A stretch of 64,000 bases of DNA from Bacteroides intestinalis (GCF_902364365.1 NZ_CABJDN010000003.1:124001-188000), one strand, 5' to 3'; counted from the first letter of the stretch, positions 38,731 through 48,063 are shown. The notes: generated by a model not told the origin, from the sequence alone. Numbers and translations are program-made.

Positions 38731-38905
38731 AAAATATTAAAATTAAACATTCTCTACTCAGACCAATTCCGATATAGAGTTTATCTTACAGTAAATAATA
38801 GCTTCATTTTACGCAAAATATTCATTTTCCTACAAAATAGATTACAGACATAATACACCGATAAAATTATATTTAGCACAGAATCAAAAACATACCAATT
38901 CACAA

Positions 38906-39976
38906 TTAAAACATACAGTTAATACTGTATTCCAATATCGGCTCATCCATATTCACATCCAAAGCTGTAATAACACCTCTCTGTTCATCAACAAAAATGC
39001 CATGAACATAATGGTCCAACACATATTTCCGAAGCGGTTCACCTTTCAGGCTAAACACATAAATAGATTGTCCTCCATCCGGTAATTTGTTTCCCTGTTT
39101 GGCACTCTCCATAATATCCTTGAAACTTTTCCCTTGGAAAACAGCATAAATAGCATTGTCCGTCACTTGTACATCGCCAAAGCCCATAATACCTGTCGGT
39201 ATGCCATAACCCTCTGCGACCTGAAACTCCGGCTCGCCATGCGGACCGATACAGGCAACATGCGTACTGTCTTTCAAGTTATAGATTTCCAGAACCTCAC
39301 CCAACTGGGTAGCAGCAACCAACACACCCTTACGAGGGTTGTAGTCAATAAAACTACGCCAAGCCTGCGCCAATGCAGGACGAGAATTTGCCAAAGCTTC
39401 TTCGTTGGCAGAAGGGATTACCCCGAACTTCCGTAACAACCTTCCCTCTGAACTGACCTGACAGAAACGGTTATCACCTGTATAGTCAGGAATGATAAAA
39501 GTGGAGTCCTCATATATTACAAAATCTAAAGCTCGGAGGATTGCTTTATCTAACTTCACTACTTCCTGACAAAACAACGTGTCACTGGATAAAGTAAAAC
39601 CCAACTCTGTCAGTTCCGACTTATTTGCATCCAATATCCACAAGCCTTTTTCACTCCATCGGAAGTTTTCTGCTGAAAGCATCTCTTCGGGGGCATCTCC
39701 CTTCTTACCAAAGGAAGACAGATACCGAAATTCCGGATAACTGAATGCATGAAAATAATGATCCGTTCCATGCAAATCCAGCACCACAGCTTTATTGTCC
39801 CAAGCATGTACCCGAAAGGGGTAGCGAAATAAGGCTGTATCCAGTTGTATCGTCTTTGCTTTTAGTTCCCGGACTTCAGGGAAATCAACATATCCATTAT
39901 TCATAGAGACAGTTGATTGGGAAGTACAGGAAAGAAGAAAAAAGAGGATACTAATAAAGTAAGCTATACGGAGCAT
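38906..39976 (-). CDS. TolB-like 6-bladed propeller lipoprotein, partner of NVEALA-3
   Basis: This 356-residue lipoprotein has a signal ending in LLSC (residue 17). Blades include YLSSFGKKGDAPEE, RLLRKFGVIPSANEE and VTDNAIYAVFQGKS, and the family is the TolB-like 6-bladed propellers. Its start codon lies inside the NVEALA-3 gene, with a 26-base overlap, so peptide and propeller are translationally coupled. That coupling is good evidence that the two act together. It is exported and probably binds the peptide or its product. No enzymatic residues are evident. Confidence 0.82.
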   Translation of the reverse strand: MLRIAYFISILFFLLSCTSQSTVSMNNGYVDFPEVRELKAKTIQLDTALFRYPFRVHAWDNKAVVLDLHGTDHYFHAFSYPEFRYLSSFGKKGDAPEEMLSAENFRWSEKGLWILDANKSELTELGFTLSSDTLFCQEVVKLDKAILRALDFVIYEDSTFIIPDYTGDNRFCQVSSEGRLLRKFGVIPSANEEALANSRPALAQAWRSFIDYNPRKGVLVAATQLGEVLEIYNLKDSTHVACIGPHGEPEFQVAEGYGIPTGIMGFGDVQVTDNAIYAVFQGKSFKDIMESAKQGNKLPDGGQSIYVFSLKGEPLRKYVLDHYVHGIFVDEQRGVITALDVNMDEPILEYSINCMF

Positions 39977-40190
39977 AATAAGAATCTACTTTGATATTAT
40001 TAAACGGACAATCGACAGTTCCAATACCGAAACAATAAACTCCATCATACTCTCCCCTCGCCAAAGCTTCTACATTTTCTAATAATAAAGGAGACACCTC
40101 CGATGATGGCTGACTTTTTACAATATATCCACTTACAATAGCAACTACTATTAATACAATTACCAGATTTTTTTTAATTCTGTTTTTCAT
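39951..40190 (-). CDS. NVEALA-family secreted peptide 3
   Basis: This 79-residue precursor has a hydrophobic segment (9-24) and a polar spacer. It carries the canonical motif ENVEALA at 38-44, with A-L-A ending at 44. The predicted mature peptide is 35 residues with two cysteines and an aromatic tail (SYYAPYSLLY). It overlaps the following propeller gene by 26 bases and has its own TAnnTTTG promoter at 40223-40230. It is the clearest member of the NVEALA family here and anchors the identity of peptides 1 and 2. Confidence 0.9.
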   Translation of the reverse strand: MKNRIKKNLVIVLIVVAIVSGYIVKSQPSSEVSPLLLENVEALARGEYDGVYCFGIGTVDCPFNNIKVDSYYAPYSLLY

Positions 40191-40222
40191 AAATCATACT
40201 TTTTATTGATTTTTCAATGTGG

Positions 40223-40230
40223 CAAATATA
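40223..40230 (-). promoter_or_regulatory. Promoter of NVEALA-3 and its propeller
   Basis: TATATTTG on the minus strand matches TAnnTTTG and lies 32 bases upstream of the NVEALA-3 ATG, after the hairpin that follows the regulator gene. It makes the peptide-propeller pair an independent unit. Confidence 0.5.
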
Positions 40231-40277
40231 AAGATTACACAAATATTTCATATATGTTTCATTGATTTTATAACGCC

Positions 40278-40309
40278 TTAAGGGGGTAAGAAAATTCTTA
40301 CCCCCTTAA
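40278..40309. terminator. Strong hairpin after the membrane regulator gene
   Basis: TTAAGGGGGTAAGAA (40278-40292) and TTCTTACCCCCTTAA (40295-40309) are perfect 15-bp arms, flanked by AACGCC on both sides. It lies 34 bases past the regulator stop and should end that transcript. Confidence 0.8.
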
Positions 40310-40342
40310 AACGCCTTTTTTAATTAAAAATTAAGGATTTAT

Positions 40343-41464
40343 TTATTTTGTCAATAACAAAACAAAGCCAACTTCATCTTTTTCATTTCGCATACGGACA
40401 ATATTCACGCGCGAATTATCACTTTCAAGTAATCTCCGAAGCTTGGATATAGCAGTTTTTCTTTTACCTTCCAAACCAATATCATCCAAATTCCAATCAC
40501 AAATTTCAGCGATTCTACCATCCGACAAAAAATGGTCTTTAGCATGGATAAAAGCAGATAACAACTTATACGGCTGCTTAGAACATTGTTTCATCTGCCC
40601 TTTATAAGTTATGGTCATTTCCTTTTCATTAAAAAGAATTTCACGTAGTTGGTATTTAGCATTACCAAGGCTACAGACTACTTCATCTTCTGATACTATT
40701 TTATCAGTAGATAAAAAATCATCATACTGAAGAAGAACAGCGGATGGCAGAACATCCACTTTATTATTTGGAATTCTATCCCTATTATATATAAGTAGAA
40801 ATGCCAAGATGCATATTCCTAATATTAACCCTCCAATGTATAAAACAATATCCATACGCCTCCAGTCTGCACACCACCACACAGATGGTGCAGACAAATA
40901 GGCCTTCACTTCAAGAAAATACATATTATCCAAATAATAATCTCCGAGTTTATTTTCAGGCAGACAAAAGGCTTGATTTCCAGCAAGAGTTTGTTTCAGA
41001 TTCTCTTCATTATTGGACATTTGAGGTATGAATTCAAAAGCTGAATAATAATGAGGTAAACTCGCATTCAATTTCTTTTGCCATTGTTCATTCAATCCAT
41101 CAATAGACGAAACACCAGACATAAGTAAATAACGAGCCATAGAAGCCAAAAAATCCGAGGAAAGTAATCTCTTCGTTTCTTTTACAGAATCAATTTCTAC
41201 AATTAGTGGTCCTGTTGCTGTTACAATGCGACGTTTGGAAATCTTCTCTTCATTATTACCGCCTGCCGAATAAAATGGTATTCTCTGTTGCTCAAGCTCC
41301 TGACTCACCCAGGCTGTTGCTGCATCCTTTAATAACATTTCAGCAGTCATTTTATCTTTCCCCTGATTTTCCACCCCGCTTAGGTACAGTGAGTACACAA
41401 GCAAGCCTACAGTAGTCAACAACAATCCGCACAATATGTATAATGTTTGTTTATAGTATTTCAT
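40343..41464 (-). CDS. Membrane-tethered winged-helix regulator
   Basis: The protein is 373 residues from the ATG at 41464. One membrane helix lies at about 8-28, a periplasmic domain of about 180 residues follows, a second helix spans about 208-230, and a cytoplasmic OmpR/PhoB-type winged helix ends the protein (QPYKLLSAFIHAKDHFLS and RKTAISKLRRLLE motifs near 285-345). This arrangement allows direct signalling from periplasm to promoter without a kinase. The start is supported by a full promoter at 41488-41519, which a longer reading would overlap. It lies upstream of the NVEALA genes and is probably their regulator. No receiver domain is present. Confidence 0.85.
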   Translation of the reverse strand: MKYYKQTLYILCGLLLTTVGLLVYSLYLSGVENQGKDKMTAEMLLKDAATAWVSQELEQQRIPFYSAGGNNEEKISKRRIVTATGPLIVEIDSVKETKRLLSSDFLASMARYLLMSGVSSIDGLNEQWQKKLNASLPHYYSAFEFIPQMSNNEENLKQTLAGNQAFCLPENKLGDYYLDNMYFLEVKAYLSAPSVWWCADWRRMDIVLYIGGLILGICILAFLLIYNRDRIPNNKVDVLPSAVLLQYDDFLSTDKIVSEDEVVCSLGNAKYQLREILFNEKEMTITYKGQMKQCSKQPYKLLSAFIHAKDHFLSDGRIAEICDWNLDDIGLEGKRKTAISKLRRLLESDNSRVNIVRMRNEKDEVGFVLLLTK

Positions 41465-41487
41465 GGCATTTATAAATGTGTATGCCA

Positions 41488-41519
41488 CAAAAGTACATAA
41501 AAAGAAACCCATCATCAAG
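41488..41519 (-). promoter_or_regulatory. Complete Bacteroidales promoter for the membrane regulator
   Basis: On the minus strand, TTG, a 20-base spacer and TACTTTTG (41488-41495) match the consensus -33/-7 pair. The box lies 23 bases before the ATG at 41464 and argues against starting translation at 41518. Confidence 0.7.
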
Positions 41520-41763
41520 CAATTATATCATAAAATCGCTTCACATTTAAAAACATCTTCTGATATAGGCAGGTATAATCTATATGTACTCAAAGAATCT
41601 CCTTTCAGACTACAACAATAAAGTTTTTTCAGTCAGCAAATCTAAAGAATCCAGTCCAATATCCCCTGAAAGACATACATCATTTAATTTAATAAATAGG
41701 AGTTCAAAACAGCTATTACCCACTGATTATCAACATATTAAAAGTCAACAAAGAAGAAACCAA

Positions 41764-42157
41764 GAGGTCAATTCAGGGGTCAGGGTCACCTATACCCCCG
41801 CATTTTACTCAAATGGAAAGAGTGATTGCATCCCATGTCAAGAAATATTCCGTATAGAAGTACCTACTAAATAAACGCTCAACAGGCAGACAGATAAAAC
41901 AGAAAACTAATCTATAAAATAAGCCTTATTCTTCCCAAAAACTTTTACATATACCAAGGCCACACAATATCGTTTTTTTACCCATAAAGAATCATCAAAA
42001 CTATGTAGATTGCCAATATATCAAAATAGATTCCAAAGCGATATTCAGCACACAAGCAAATATCCATCTCGCTGTACAACAACAACATACCAATATCAAA
42101 AGAATATTTTCATCTACGAGTGGGGTTATAGGTGACCCTGACCCTAACTTGACCCCC
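41764..42157. repeat. Inverted repeats bounding about 320 bp
   Basis: The 18-mer GGGTCAGGGTCACCTATA lies at 41777-41794 and, inverted, at 42127-42144. Similarity extends over about 37 bases, including further GGTCA words. The pair could be the ends of a decayed small mobile element or paired protein-binding sites. No gene lies between them. Confidence 0.6.
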
Positions 42158-42304
42158 AGCAAGACGTCTCAAAGTCTTTATAAAGCTTTTCACTGTTCCA
42201 TTCTTTTAATATAGCAAACAAACAACCGGCAATAAAAGAAACGACCATTATACAGTAAGGTATAAAACCTCTAAGCCTCAATTACCTTAAAGGAGAGGTG
42301 ACAA

Positions 42305-42357
42305 CAAGCAATGTTATGATACAAAACAAAGAATGTTTCGTATCACAACATTACTTG
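42305..42357. repeat. 18-bp inverted repeat
   Basis: CAAGCAATGTTATGATAC (42305-42322) and GTATCACAACATTACTTG (42340-42357) match at 16 of 18 positions around a 17-base loop. No U tract follows, so an operator or RNA structure is as likely as a terminator. Confidence 0.6.
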
Positions 42358-42633
42358 TTTTACATTATGACATCGTTTGTAGTATTAAAAATGACATTAC
42401 CAGAAAGATATCACTTCATTAACAAACTAACCACATATTAATCATTAAAGTATTTTTCAATATCAAGATAAGCAAATTGCTATTCACTATCCAAATTCAT
42501 AATGATTCGTTTATTCTCTCCACCATAACACAAGTCATTTATTTTGCGCCCTAACACTAATTTCATACCTTTCAAGTTTCCATTTTTCATAATATCCCAC
42601 ACATTTAGTTAGACATTTCCTGTAAGGAGATAT

Positions 42634-42660
42634 AAGGGAAGAATAACTGTTCCCTTTTTC
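42634..42660 (+). terminator. Orphan intrinsic terminator
   Basis: AAGGGAA (42634-42640), a 9-base loop and TTCCCTT (42650-42656) run into a T tract, a standard terminator on the plus strand. No plus-strand gene precedes it, which suggests an unannotated small RNA in 42360-42633. Confidence 0.6.
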
Positions 42661-42726
42661 GTTTTTCACAAATCAGAAATTCACAACCAAACGTTGCCTG
42701 AACATCCGCATCACCCCATCAGGAGC

Positions 42727-42824
42727 CCCTTTTAGAGGGTATTAAAAAGGGTTACACCCTTTACTCCGGATGGCTACACCCTTTGGGGCAGATAGCTACA
42801 CCATCCGGGGCAAAGGGTGTAGCC
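42727..42824. repeat. Palindromic keyword repeat array 2
   Basis: The word TACACCCTTT recurs at about 42753-42762 and 42776-42784, and inverted as AAAGGGTGTA. GGCTACACCCTTTG (42772-42785) pairs with CAAAGGGTGTAGCC (42811-42824), while CCGGATGG (42766-42773) pairs with CCATCCGG (42801-42808). The two stems cannot both form without a pseudoknot. It lies upstream of the plsC-like gene. Confidence 0.8.
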
Positions 42825-42895
42825 CTGTCAGAAAGAGTATTATCGGGGCAAACTAAAAGTGCCATTGCCGGGTAGTATATCTAAATCAAAATGCA

Positions 42896-42903
42896 TATCT
42901 TTG
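42896..42903 (+). promoter_or_regulatory. Promoter of the plsC-like gene
   Basis: TATCTTTG matches TAnnTTTG and lies 22 bases before the ATG at 42926, downstream of keyword array 2. Confidence 0.55.
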
Positions 42904-42925
42904 CAGCAATAAAAATCCAACACCT

Positions 42926-43678
42926 ATGAAGATACTCTATTATATTTACCAAATATGTTTTGCATTGCCAATTCTGCTGGTATTGACTATTCTTACGGCT
43001 TTGGTCACGATTGTCGGCTCACTGATAGGCGGTGCACACATCTGGGGATATTATCCCGGAAAAATATGGTCACAACTAATTTGCATTTTCCTGCTGATCC
43101 CTGTAAAGGTGCGCGGCCGGGAAAAGATACATAAACATACGTCGTACGTATTCGTACCCAATCATCAGGGTGCATTCGATATCTTCCTGATCTACGGATT
43201 CCTGGGACGCAACTTCAAGTGGATGATGAAGAAGAGCCTGCGGAAATTACCTTTCGTAGGAAAAGCCTGCGAAAGCGCAGGACACATCTTTGTAGACCGT
43301 TCTGGACCTAAGAAAGTACTGGAAACCATTCGTCAGGCAAAGGCTTCACTGAAAGATGGCGTATCATTGGTGGTATTTCCGGAAGGTGCACGTACTTTTA
43401 CAGGACACATGGGATACTTCAAGAAAGGTGCATTTCAATTGGCAGACGAGTTACAGCTAGAAGTGGTGCCCGTCACTATCGACGGATCATTCCAAATCCT
43501 CCCCCGCACGGGCAAGTGGATACACCCATACCGTATGATACTCACTATCCATGATCCTATCCCTCCCAAAGGGCAAGGTATAGAAAACATCAAGGCGACG
43601 ATGGCCGAAGCCTACGCCGCCGTAGAAAGTGCTTTACCGGAAGAATACAAGGGAATGGTAAAAAACGAGGATCAATGA
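42926..43678 (+). CDS. plsC: 1-acyl-sn-glycerol-3-phosphate acyltransferase
   Basis: This 250-residue acyltransferase has an N-terminal membrane segment (about 8-40), the HX4D catalytic motif NHQGAFD near residue 77, and FPEGARTF near 150 (EGTR-type motif). It adds the second fatty acid to lysophosphatidic acid in membrane lipid synthesis, at the inner face of the membrane. Several acyltransferases share this pattern, so a related lipid acceptor is possible. The last 7 bases overlap the convergent DUF4369 gene. Confidence 0.92.
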   Translation: MKILYYIYQICFALPILLVLTILTALVTIVGSLIGGAHIWGYYPGKIWSQLICIFLLIPVKVRGREKIHKHTSYVFVPNHQGAFDIFLIYGFLGRNFKWMMKKSLRKLPFVGKACESAGHIFVDRSGPKKVLETIRQAKASLKDGVSLVVFPEGARTFTGHMGYFKKGAFQLADELQLEVVPVTIDGSFQILPRTGKWIHPYRMILTIHDPIPPKGQGIENIKATMAEAYAAVESALPEEYKGMVKNEDQ

Positions 43679-44397
43679 TTGCTCTCCTCCATGCGTCGAT
43701 GTTCCTCTATTAATTTCATATTCTCTTTGGCTTTATCGAGGAATTCCCTCACCAAAGGAGTACTCTTGAAAGACTGGGGAGCCGTACGGATGATATCCTC
43801 TATCTGTGGGGTCATGATAGGATAAGGCAGCGTGCTGCACATCATCATGAATACACTGGGACCAAGGACATTCTCATAATTGGCAGAAATAAATTCCTTT
43901 ATATAGTCATTCATTTCTTTTATCAAGGCCTCTCCCTCCTGAGTCAGTTGCTCGTGGATGTCATCCAATGCGGCGCCATCCAGAACCATACGTGCCTCTT
44001 TCTTTTCCAGTTCTTCAATCTTCAGCTCAAGCGCATTGCGCTTTTCGATGAATTCATACAAAGCATTGTTTAGCGGCGTACCTTTAGCGGTGAGTTGAGA
44101 GTTGGATATGGAGACTTCAACTTTACCGTTTTCGAGTACAAGAGGCATGATAGCCTCATCATTCATGTAGAGCGTCACCATCATTACAGAGTCTGACGGG
44201 CCACTCGTTGAGAACAAACCGTGTACCACTTCGGCAGAGTCAATTGTTATCCATTGCCCGTCGCGGAGCGTTTTCAGGTATAACATCTTACCGTCGAGAC
44301 TGGTCACCGATGACACACCCTCCACTTTATACTTGCGACTGCACGAAGCAAAAAGCACGAGCAAAAGCATTAAGGGCAAAATACGGTTCACATTCAT
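43672..44397 (-). CDS. DUF4369 lipoprotein
   Basis: The protein is 241 residues from the ATG at 44397, whose signal ends in LFASC. It has a beta-rich DUF4369-type N-terminal half (GKMLYLKTLRDGQWITIDSA region) and a helical charged second half (IEELEKKEARM). In related proteins this domain precedes a thioredoxin domain, which is absent here. A longer reading from 44478 adds residues upstream of the signal peptide and was rejected. A promoter is at 44436-44443. The role is unknown; it is anchored in an envelope membrane. Confidence 0.8.
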   Translation of the reverse strand: MNVNRILPLMLLLVLFASCSRKYKVEGVSSVTSLDGKMLYLKTLRDGQWITIDSAEVVHGLFSTSGPSDSVMMVTLYMNDEAIMPLVLENGKVEVSISNSQLTAKGTPLNNALYEFIEKRNALELKIEELEKKEARMVLDGAALDDIHEQLTQEGEALIKEMNDYIKEFISANYENVLGPSVFMMMCSTLPYPIMTPQIEDIIRTAPQSFKSTPLVREFLDKAKENMKLIEEHRRMEESNH

Positions 44398-44435
44398 TCT
44401 AATCATGCAGGAAACGATTTTTATGAAACACGATA

Positions 44436-44443
44436 CAAAGGTA
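44436..44443 (-). promoter_or_regulatory. Promoter of the DUF4369 gene
   Basis: TACCTTTG on the minus strand matches TAnnTTTG, 39 bases before the ATG at 44397. It falls within the longer reading and so supports the shorter start. Confidence 0.55.
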
Positions 44444-44558
44444 CAACCTATTCGCGCTGTAAAGAAACTTTTTATCAATATTTAAATTTTGCTCTCTTTT
44501 TTCCATTAATAATCCTTATAAGGAGGGAGAAAAGAAAGGATATTTCATTTAGTTTACT

Positions 44559-44566
44559 TATTTTTG
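44559..44566 (+). promoter_or_regulatory. Promoter of the sulfatase-maturase gene
   Basis: TATTTTTG matches TAnnTTTG and lies 52 bases upstream of the ATG at 44619. Confidence 0.55.
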
Positions 44567-44618
44567 CAGTGATAAGTAACAAAATGTAAACCCTATTACT
44601 GAAACAAGATAGTCTCCT

Positions 44619-45845
44619 ATGTCAACTTATGCTCCTTTTGCCAAGCCACTCTACGTCATGCTGAAACCGGTAGGCGCCGTATGCAACCTTGCATGCGACT
44701 ACTGTTACTACCTGGAAAAGAGCAAACTATACCAGAACAACCCAAAGCATGTAATGAGCGAAGAGTTGCTGGAAAAGTTTATTGAAGAGTATATTAATTC
44801 GCAAACCATGCCGCAGGTAATGTTTACCTGGCATGGCGGGGAAACCCTGATGCGCCCGTTGTCTTTCTACAAAAAGGCGATGGAGCTGCAAAAAAAATAT
44901 GCACGCGGACGCACCATAGACAACAGCATACAGACCAACGGAACCATGCTGACGGATGAATGGTGCGAATTCTTCCGTGAAAACAACTGGCTGGTGGGAG
45001 TCTCTATCGACGGGCCGCAGGAGTTTCATGACGAATATCGAAAAAACAAGCAGGGAAAACCCTCTTTCGTAAAGGTGATGCAAGGCATCAATTTATTGAA
45101 GAAGCACGGTGTAGAATGGAACGGAATGGCAGTAGTGAATGACTACAATGCCGATTATCCGCTGGAATTTTACAACTTCTTCAAGGAAATAGGCTGCCAC
45201 TACATACAGTTTGCCCCCATCGTAGAGCGCGTATTCGGACATCAGGACGGACGACATCTGGCCTCACTGGCCGATCGTGAAGAGGTGGCCGAACTGGCGG
45301 ACTTTTCCGTCAGCCCGGAGCAATGGGGCAATTTCCTCTGTACCCTCTTCGACGAATGGGTGAAAAAGGATGTAGGCACATATTACATTCAGTTGTTTGA
45401 CTCTACCCTGGCCAACTGGATAGGCGAACAGCCGGGGGTATGCACCATGGCAAAGACCTGCGGACATGCCGGAGTAATGGAATTCAACGGAGATGTATAT
45501 TCCTGCGACCATTTTGTATTCCCCGAATACAAGCTGGGAAACATTTACCAGAAGACACTGGTGGAAATGATGTACAGTGAAAAGCAACAGGCTTTCGGGC
45601 AGATGAAACAGCAATCGTTGCCTACTCAGTGCCGTGAATGTGAGTGGCTGTTTGCCTGCAATGGCGAATGCCCCAAGAACCGTTTTGCACGGACGGCAAC
45701 CGGCGAACCGGGATTAAACTATCTCTGCAAGGGGTATCATCGCTTCTTCAGTCATGTGGCTCCGTATATGGACTTCATGAAGAACGAGTTGATGAATCAA
45801 CGCCCGCCCGCCAATGTAATGGATTTCATAAAATCGAACTCATAA
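44619..45845 (+). CDS. Anaerobic sulfatase-maturating enzyme
   Basis: This 408-residue radical SAM/SPASM enzyme has [10 protein letters not shown] near residue 23, the SAM-binding cluster. Its C-terminal cysteine clusters ([17 protein letters not shown] near 287, [14 protein letters not shown] near 345) bind two auxiliary Fe-S centres. It converts the active-site Ser or Cys of sulfatases to formylglycine in the cytosol, which gut Bacteroides need for sulfated glycan use. No sulfatase gene is in the window, so it acts in trans. It resembles the Bacteroides enzyme known as anSME or ChuR. A DPP7-like peptidase gene follows 13 bases later. Confidence 0.95.
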   Translation: MSTYAPFAKPLYVMLKPVGAVCNLACDYCYYLEKSKLYQNNPKHVMSEELLEKFIEEYINSQTMPQVMFTWHGGETLMRPLSFYKKAMELQKKYARGRTIDNSIQTNGTMLTDEWCEFFRENNWLVGVSIDGPQEFHDEYRKNKQGKPSFVKVMQGINLLKKHGVEWNGMAVVNDYNADYPLEFYNFFKEIGCHYIQFAPIVERVFGHQDGRHLASLADREEVAELADFSVSPEQWGNFLCTLFDEWVKKDVGTYYIQLFDSTLANWIGEQPGVCTMAKTCGHAGVMEFNGDVYSCDHFVFPEYKLGNIYQKTLVEMMYSEKQQAFGQMKQQSLPTQCRECEWLFACNGECPKNRFARTATGEPGLNYLCKGYHRFFSHVAPYMDFMKNELMNQRPPANVMDFIKSNS

Positions 45846-45858
45846 TAATCAAGTAAGA

Positions 45859-48018
45859 ATGAAAATTAGAACCTATTTAGTGGCGCTTTCTGCGCTGGCG
45901 TTCGGCTCTGCAATGCGTGCCGACGAAGGAATGTGGTTGCTGCAGTTGATGAAACAGCAGAATTCCATTGAGTTAATGAAAAAACAAGGACTGAAACTGG
46001 AAGCGGATGATTTGTACAATCCAGGTGGAGTTTCACTGAAAGATGCGGTAGGCATCTTCGGTGGAGGCTGTACGGGTGAAATCATTTCACCGGAAGGCTT
46101 GATTCTGACAAACCACCATTGTGGTTATGCTTCTATCCAACAACACAGTAGTGTGGAACACGACTATCTGACAGATGGTTTCTGGGCCAAAAACCGTAGC
46201 GAGGAATTGCCTACTCCGGGATTGAAGTTCCAGTTCGTGGACCGTATTGAAGATATCACGGATATCGTAAACCAGAAAATCGCTGCCGGCGAAGTGACGG
46301 AAGTGAATGCAATGACTCGCCCGTTCCTCAACAAACTGGCTAAGGAATTATTCGAAAAAAGCGATCTGAAGGACAAGAAGGGCATCGAAGTACAAGCATT
46401 GCCATTCTATGCCGGTAACAAATACTACCTGTTCTACAAGAAAGTATACACAGACGTACGCATGGTAGCTGCTCCCCCCTCCTCTATCGGTAAATTCGGT
46501 GGAGAGACAGACAACTGGATGTGGCCACGCCACACGGGAGACTTCTCCATGTTCCGCATTTATGCTGACGCTAATGGTGATCCCGCAGAATATTCAGCAT
46601 CAAACGTGCCCCTGAAAACTCCGAAATACCTGCCCATCTCCATCAAAGGACTGGAAGAAGGTGACTATGCCATGATTATGGGATTCCCCGGAAGTACAAG
46701 CCGCTACCTCACCGTATCGGAAGTAAAAGAACGTATGGAGGCACAGAACCAGCCACGCATCACCATTCGTGGCGCACGTCTTGCCGTACTGAAAGAAGTG
46801 ATGGCCGCCAGCGACAAAACTCGTATTCAGTATGCCAACAAGTATGCCGGTAGCAGCAACTACTGGAAGAACTCTATCGGTATGAATAAGGCTATCATTG
46901 ATAATGATGTGCTGGGTACGAAAGCAGAACAGGAGAAGAAATTCGCTGAGTTCGCCAAAGGCAAGCCGGAATACGAAGGTGTAGTAGAAAAAATCGATGC
47001 GATTGTGAGCCAGACAATGCCGGTGACCGGTCAGTATTACTACCTGACAGAAGCATTCAGCGGTGCCATTGAATTCGGTAGCCCGTACATGGTTATGGAC
47101 AATCTGAAAAAAGGCCTGGAAGAGAAGAATGACTCTCTTATCAACAAATCCATAGAGCAGTTGAAAGAAGTTTTTGCTGATATCCACAACAAAGACTATG
47201 ACCATGAAGTAGACCGTAAAGTGGCTAAAGCTATCTTCCCGGTATATGCCGAAATCATTCCGGCAGAACAGCGTCCGGCTTTCTATCAGACTATCGAAAA
47301 GGAATTCAAAGGTGATTACAATGCTTACATCGATGCTATGTATGACAACTCCATCCTGGCCAATCAGGCTAACTTCGATAAGTTCTTAAAGAAGCCTACG
47401 GTAAAAGCTATCGAGAAGGATATTGCAACCCAATATTCACGTGCCAAGATTGAAAAGTTGATGGCACTGGCAAAAGATTTGAACAGCACTTCCAAAGAAC
47501 TGGCCTTGCTGCACAAAGCATATATCCGTGGTCTGGGCGAAATGAAAGAGCCTGTTCCATCTTATCCGGATGCCAACTTCACCATCCGTCTGACCTACGG
47601 TAATGTAAAATCTTACAATCCGCGTGATGCCGTACACTATAAATACTATACCACTACAGACGGTATTCTGGAAAAAGAAAACCCCGAAGACCGTGAATTC
47701 GTAGTTCCTGCCAAATTGAAGGAACTGATTCAGAAGAAAGACTTCGGACGCTATGCGTTGCCAAACGGTGATATGCCGGTTTGCTTCCTGAGCACGAACG
47801 ATATTACCGGTGGTAACTCCGGTAGCCCGGTACTGAATGCAAACGGTGAATTGATCGGATGTGCTTTCGACGGTAACTGGGAGTCTCTGAGTGGGGACAT
47901 CAATTTCGATAACAACTTGCAACGTTGTATCAATCTGGATATCCGTTATGTACTGTTCATCCTCGAAAAACTGGGAGGATGCGAGCATCTGATAAAGGAA
48001 ATGAACATTGTAGAGTAA
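45859..48018 (+). CDS. S46 dipeptidyl peptidase, DPP7-like
   Basis: This 719-residue S46 serine peptidase has a signal peptide (cleavage near residue 21, MRADEG) and acts in the periplasm, removing N-terminal dipeptides. The motif [10 protein letters not shown] near 83 holds the catalytic His, [12 protein letters not shown] near 217 holds Asp, and GGNSGSPV gives Ser654. The specificity position 18 residues after Ser654 is Gly672, which in the family (Gly673) goes with hydrophobic P1 residues as in DPP7. It follows the maturase by 13 bases and precedes a paralogue. The downstream DPP11-like enzyme complements it. Confidence 0.93.
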   Translation: MKIRTYLVALSALAFGSAMRADEGMWLLQLMKQQNSIELMKKQGLKLEADDLYNPGGVSLKDAVGIFGGGCTGEIISPEGLILTNHHCGYASIQQHSSVEHDYLTDGFWAKNRSEELPTPGLKFQFVDRIEDITDIVNQKIAAGEVTEVNAMTRPFLNKLAKELFEKSDLKDKKGIEVQALPFYAGNKYYLFYKKVYTDVRMVAAPPSSIGKFGGETDNWMWPRHTGDFSMFRIYADANGDPAEYSASNVPLKTPKYLPISIKGLEEGDYAMIMGFPGSTSRYLTVSEVKERMEAQNQPRITIRGARLAVLKEVMAASDKTRIQYANKYAGSSNYWKNSIGMNKAIIDNDVLGTKAEQEKKFAEFAKGKPEYEGVVEKIDAIVSQTMPVTGQYYYLTEAFSGAIEFGSPYMVMDNLKKGLEEKNDSLINKSIEQLKEVFADIHNKDYDHEVDRKVAKAIFPVYAEIIPAEQRPAFYQTIEKEFKGDYNAYIDAMYDNSILANQANFDKFLKKPTVKAIEKDIATQYSRAKIEKLMALAKDLNSTSKELALLHKAYIRGLGEMKEPVPSYPDANFTIRLTYGNVKSYNPRDAVHYKYYTTTDGILEKENPEDREFVVPAKLKELIQKKDFGRYALPNGDMPVCFLSTNDITGGNSGSPVLNANGELIGCAFDGNWESLSGDINFDNNLQRCINLDIRYVLFILEKLGGCEHLIKEMNIVE

Positions 48019-48063
48019 TCAACCACCCTGTGGAAAGATGCCTCTGCAACTGAACATAGATGA

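Larger units (their letters stand above)
41520..42925. other. Gene-free 1.4-kb repeat-rich tract
   Basis: No convincing gene is seen in this AT-rich tract. It holds an inverted repeat pair (41764-41800 and 42121-42157), a long hairpin (42305-42357), a plus-strand terminator (42634-42660) and keyword array 2 (42727-42824). An open frame at 41584-41874 has no signal, motif or ribosome site and runs through the first repeat, so I do not call it. Confidence 0.7.

Noticed and set aside
41584..41874. 96-codon open frame in the gene-free tract
   Set aside because: It has no signal peptide, motif or promoter, and runs through the inverted repeat at 41764.
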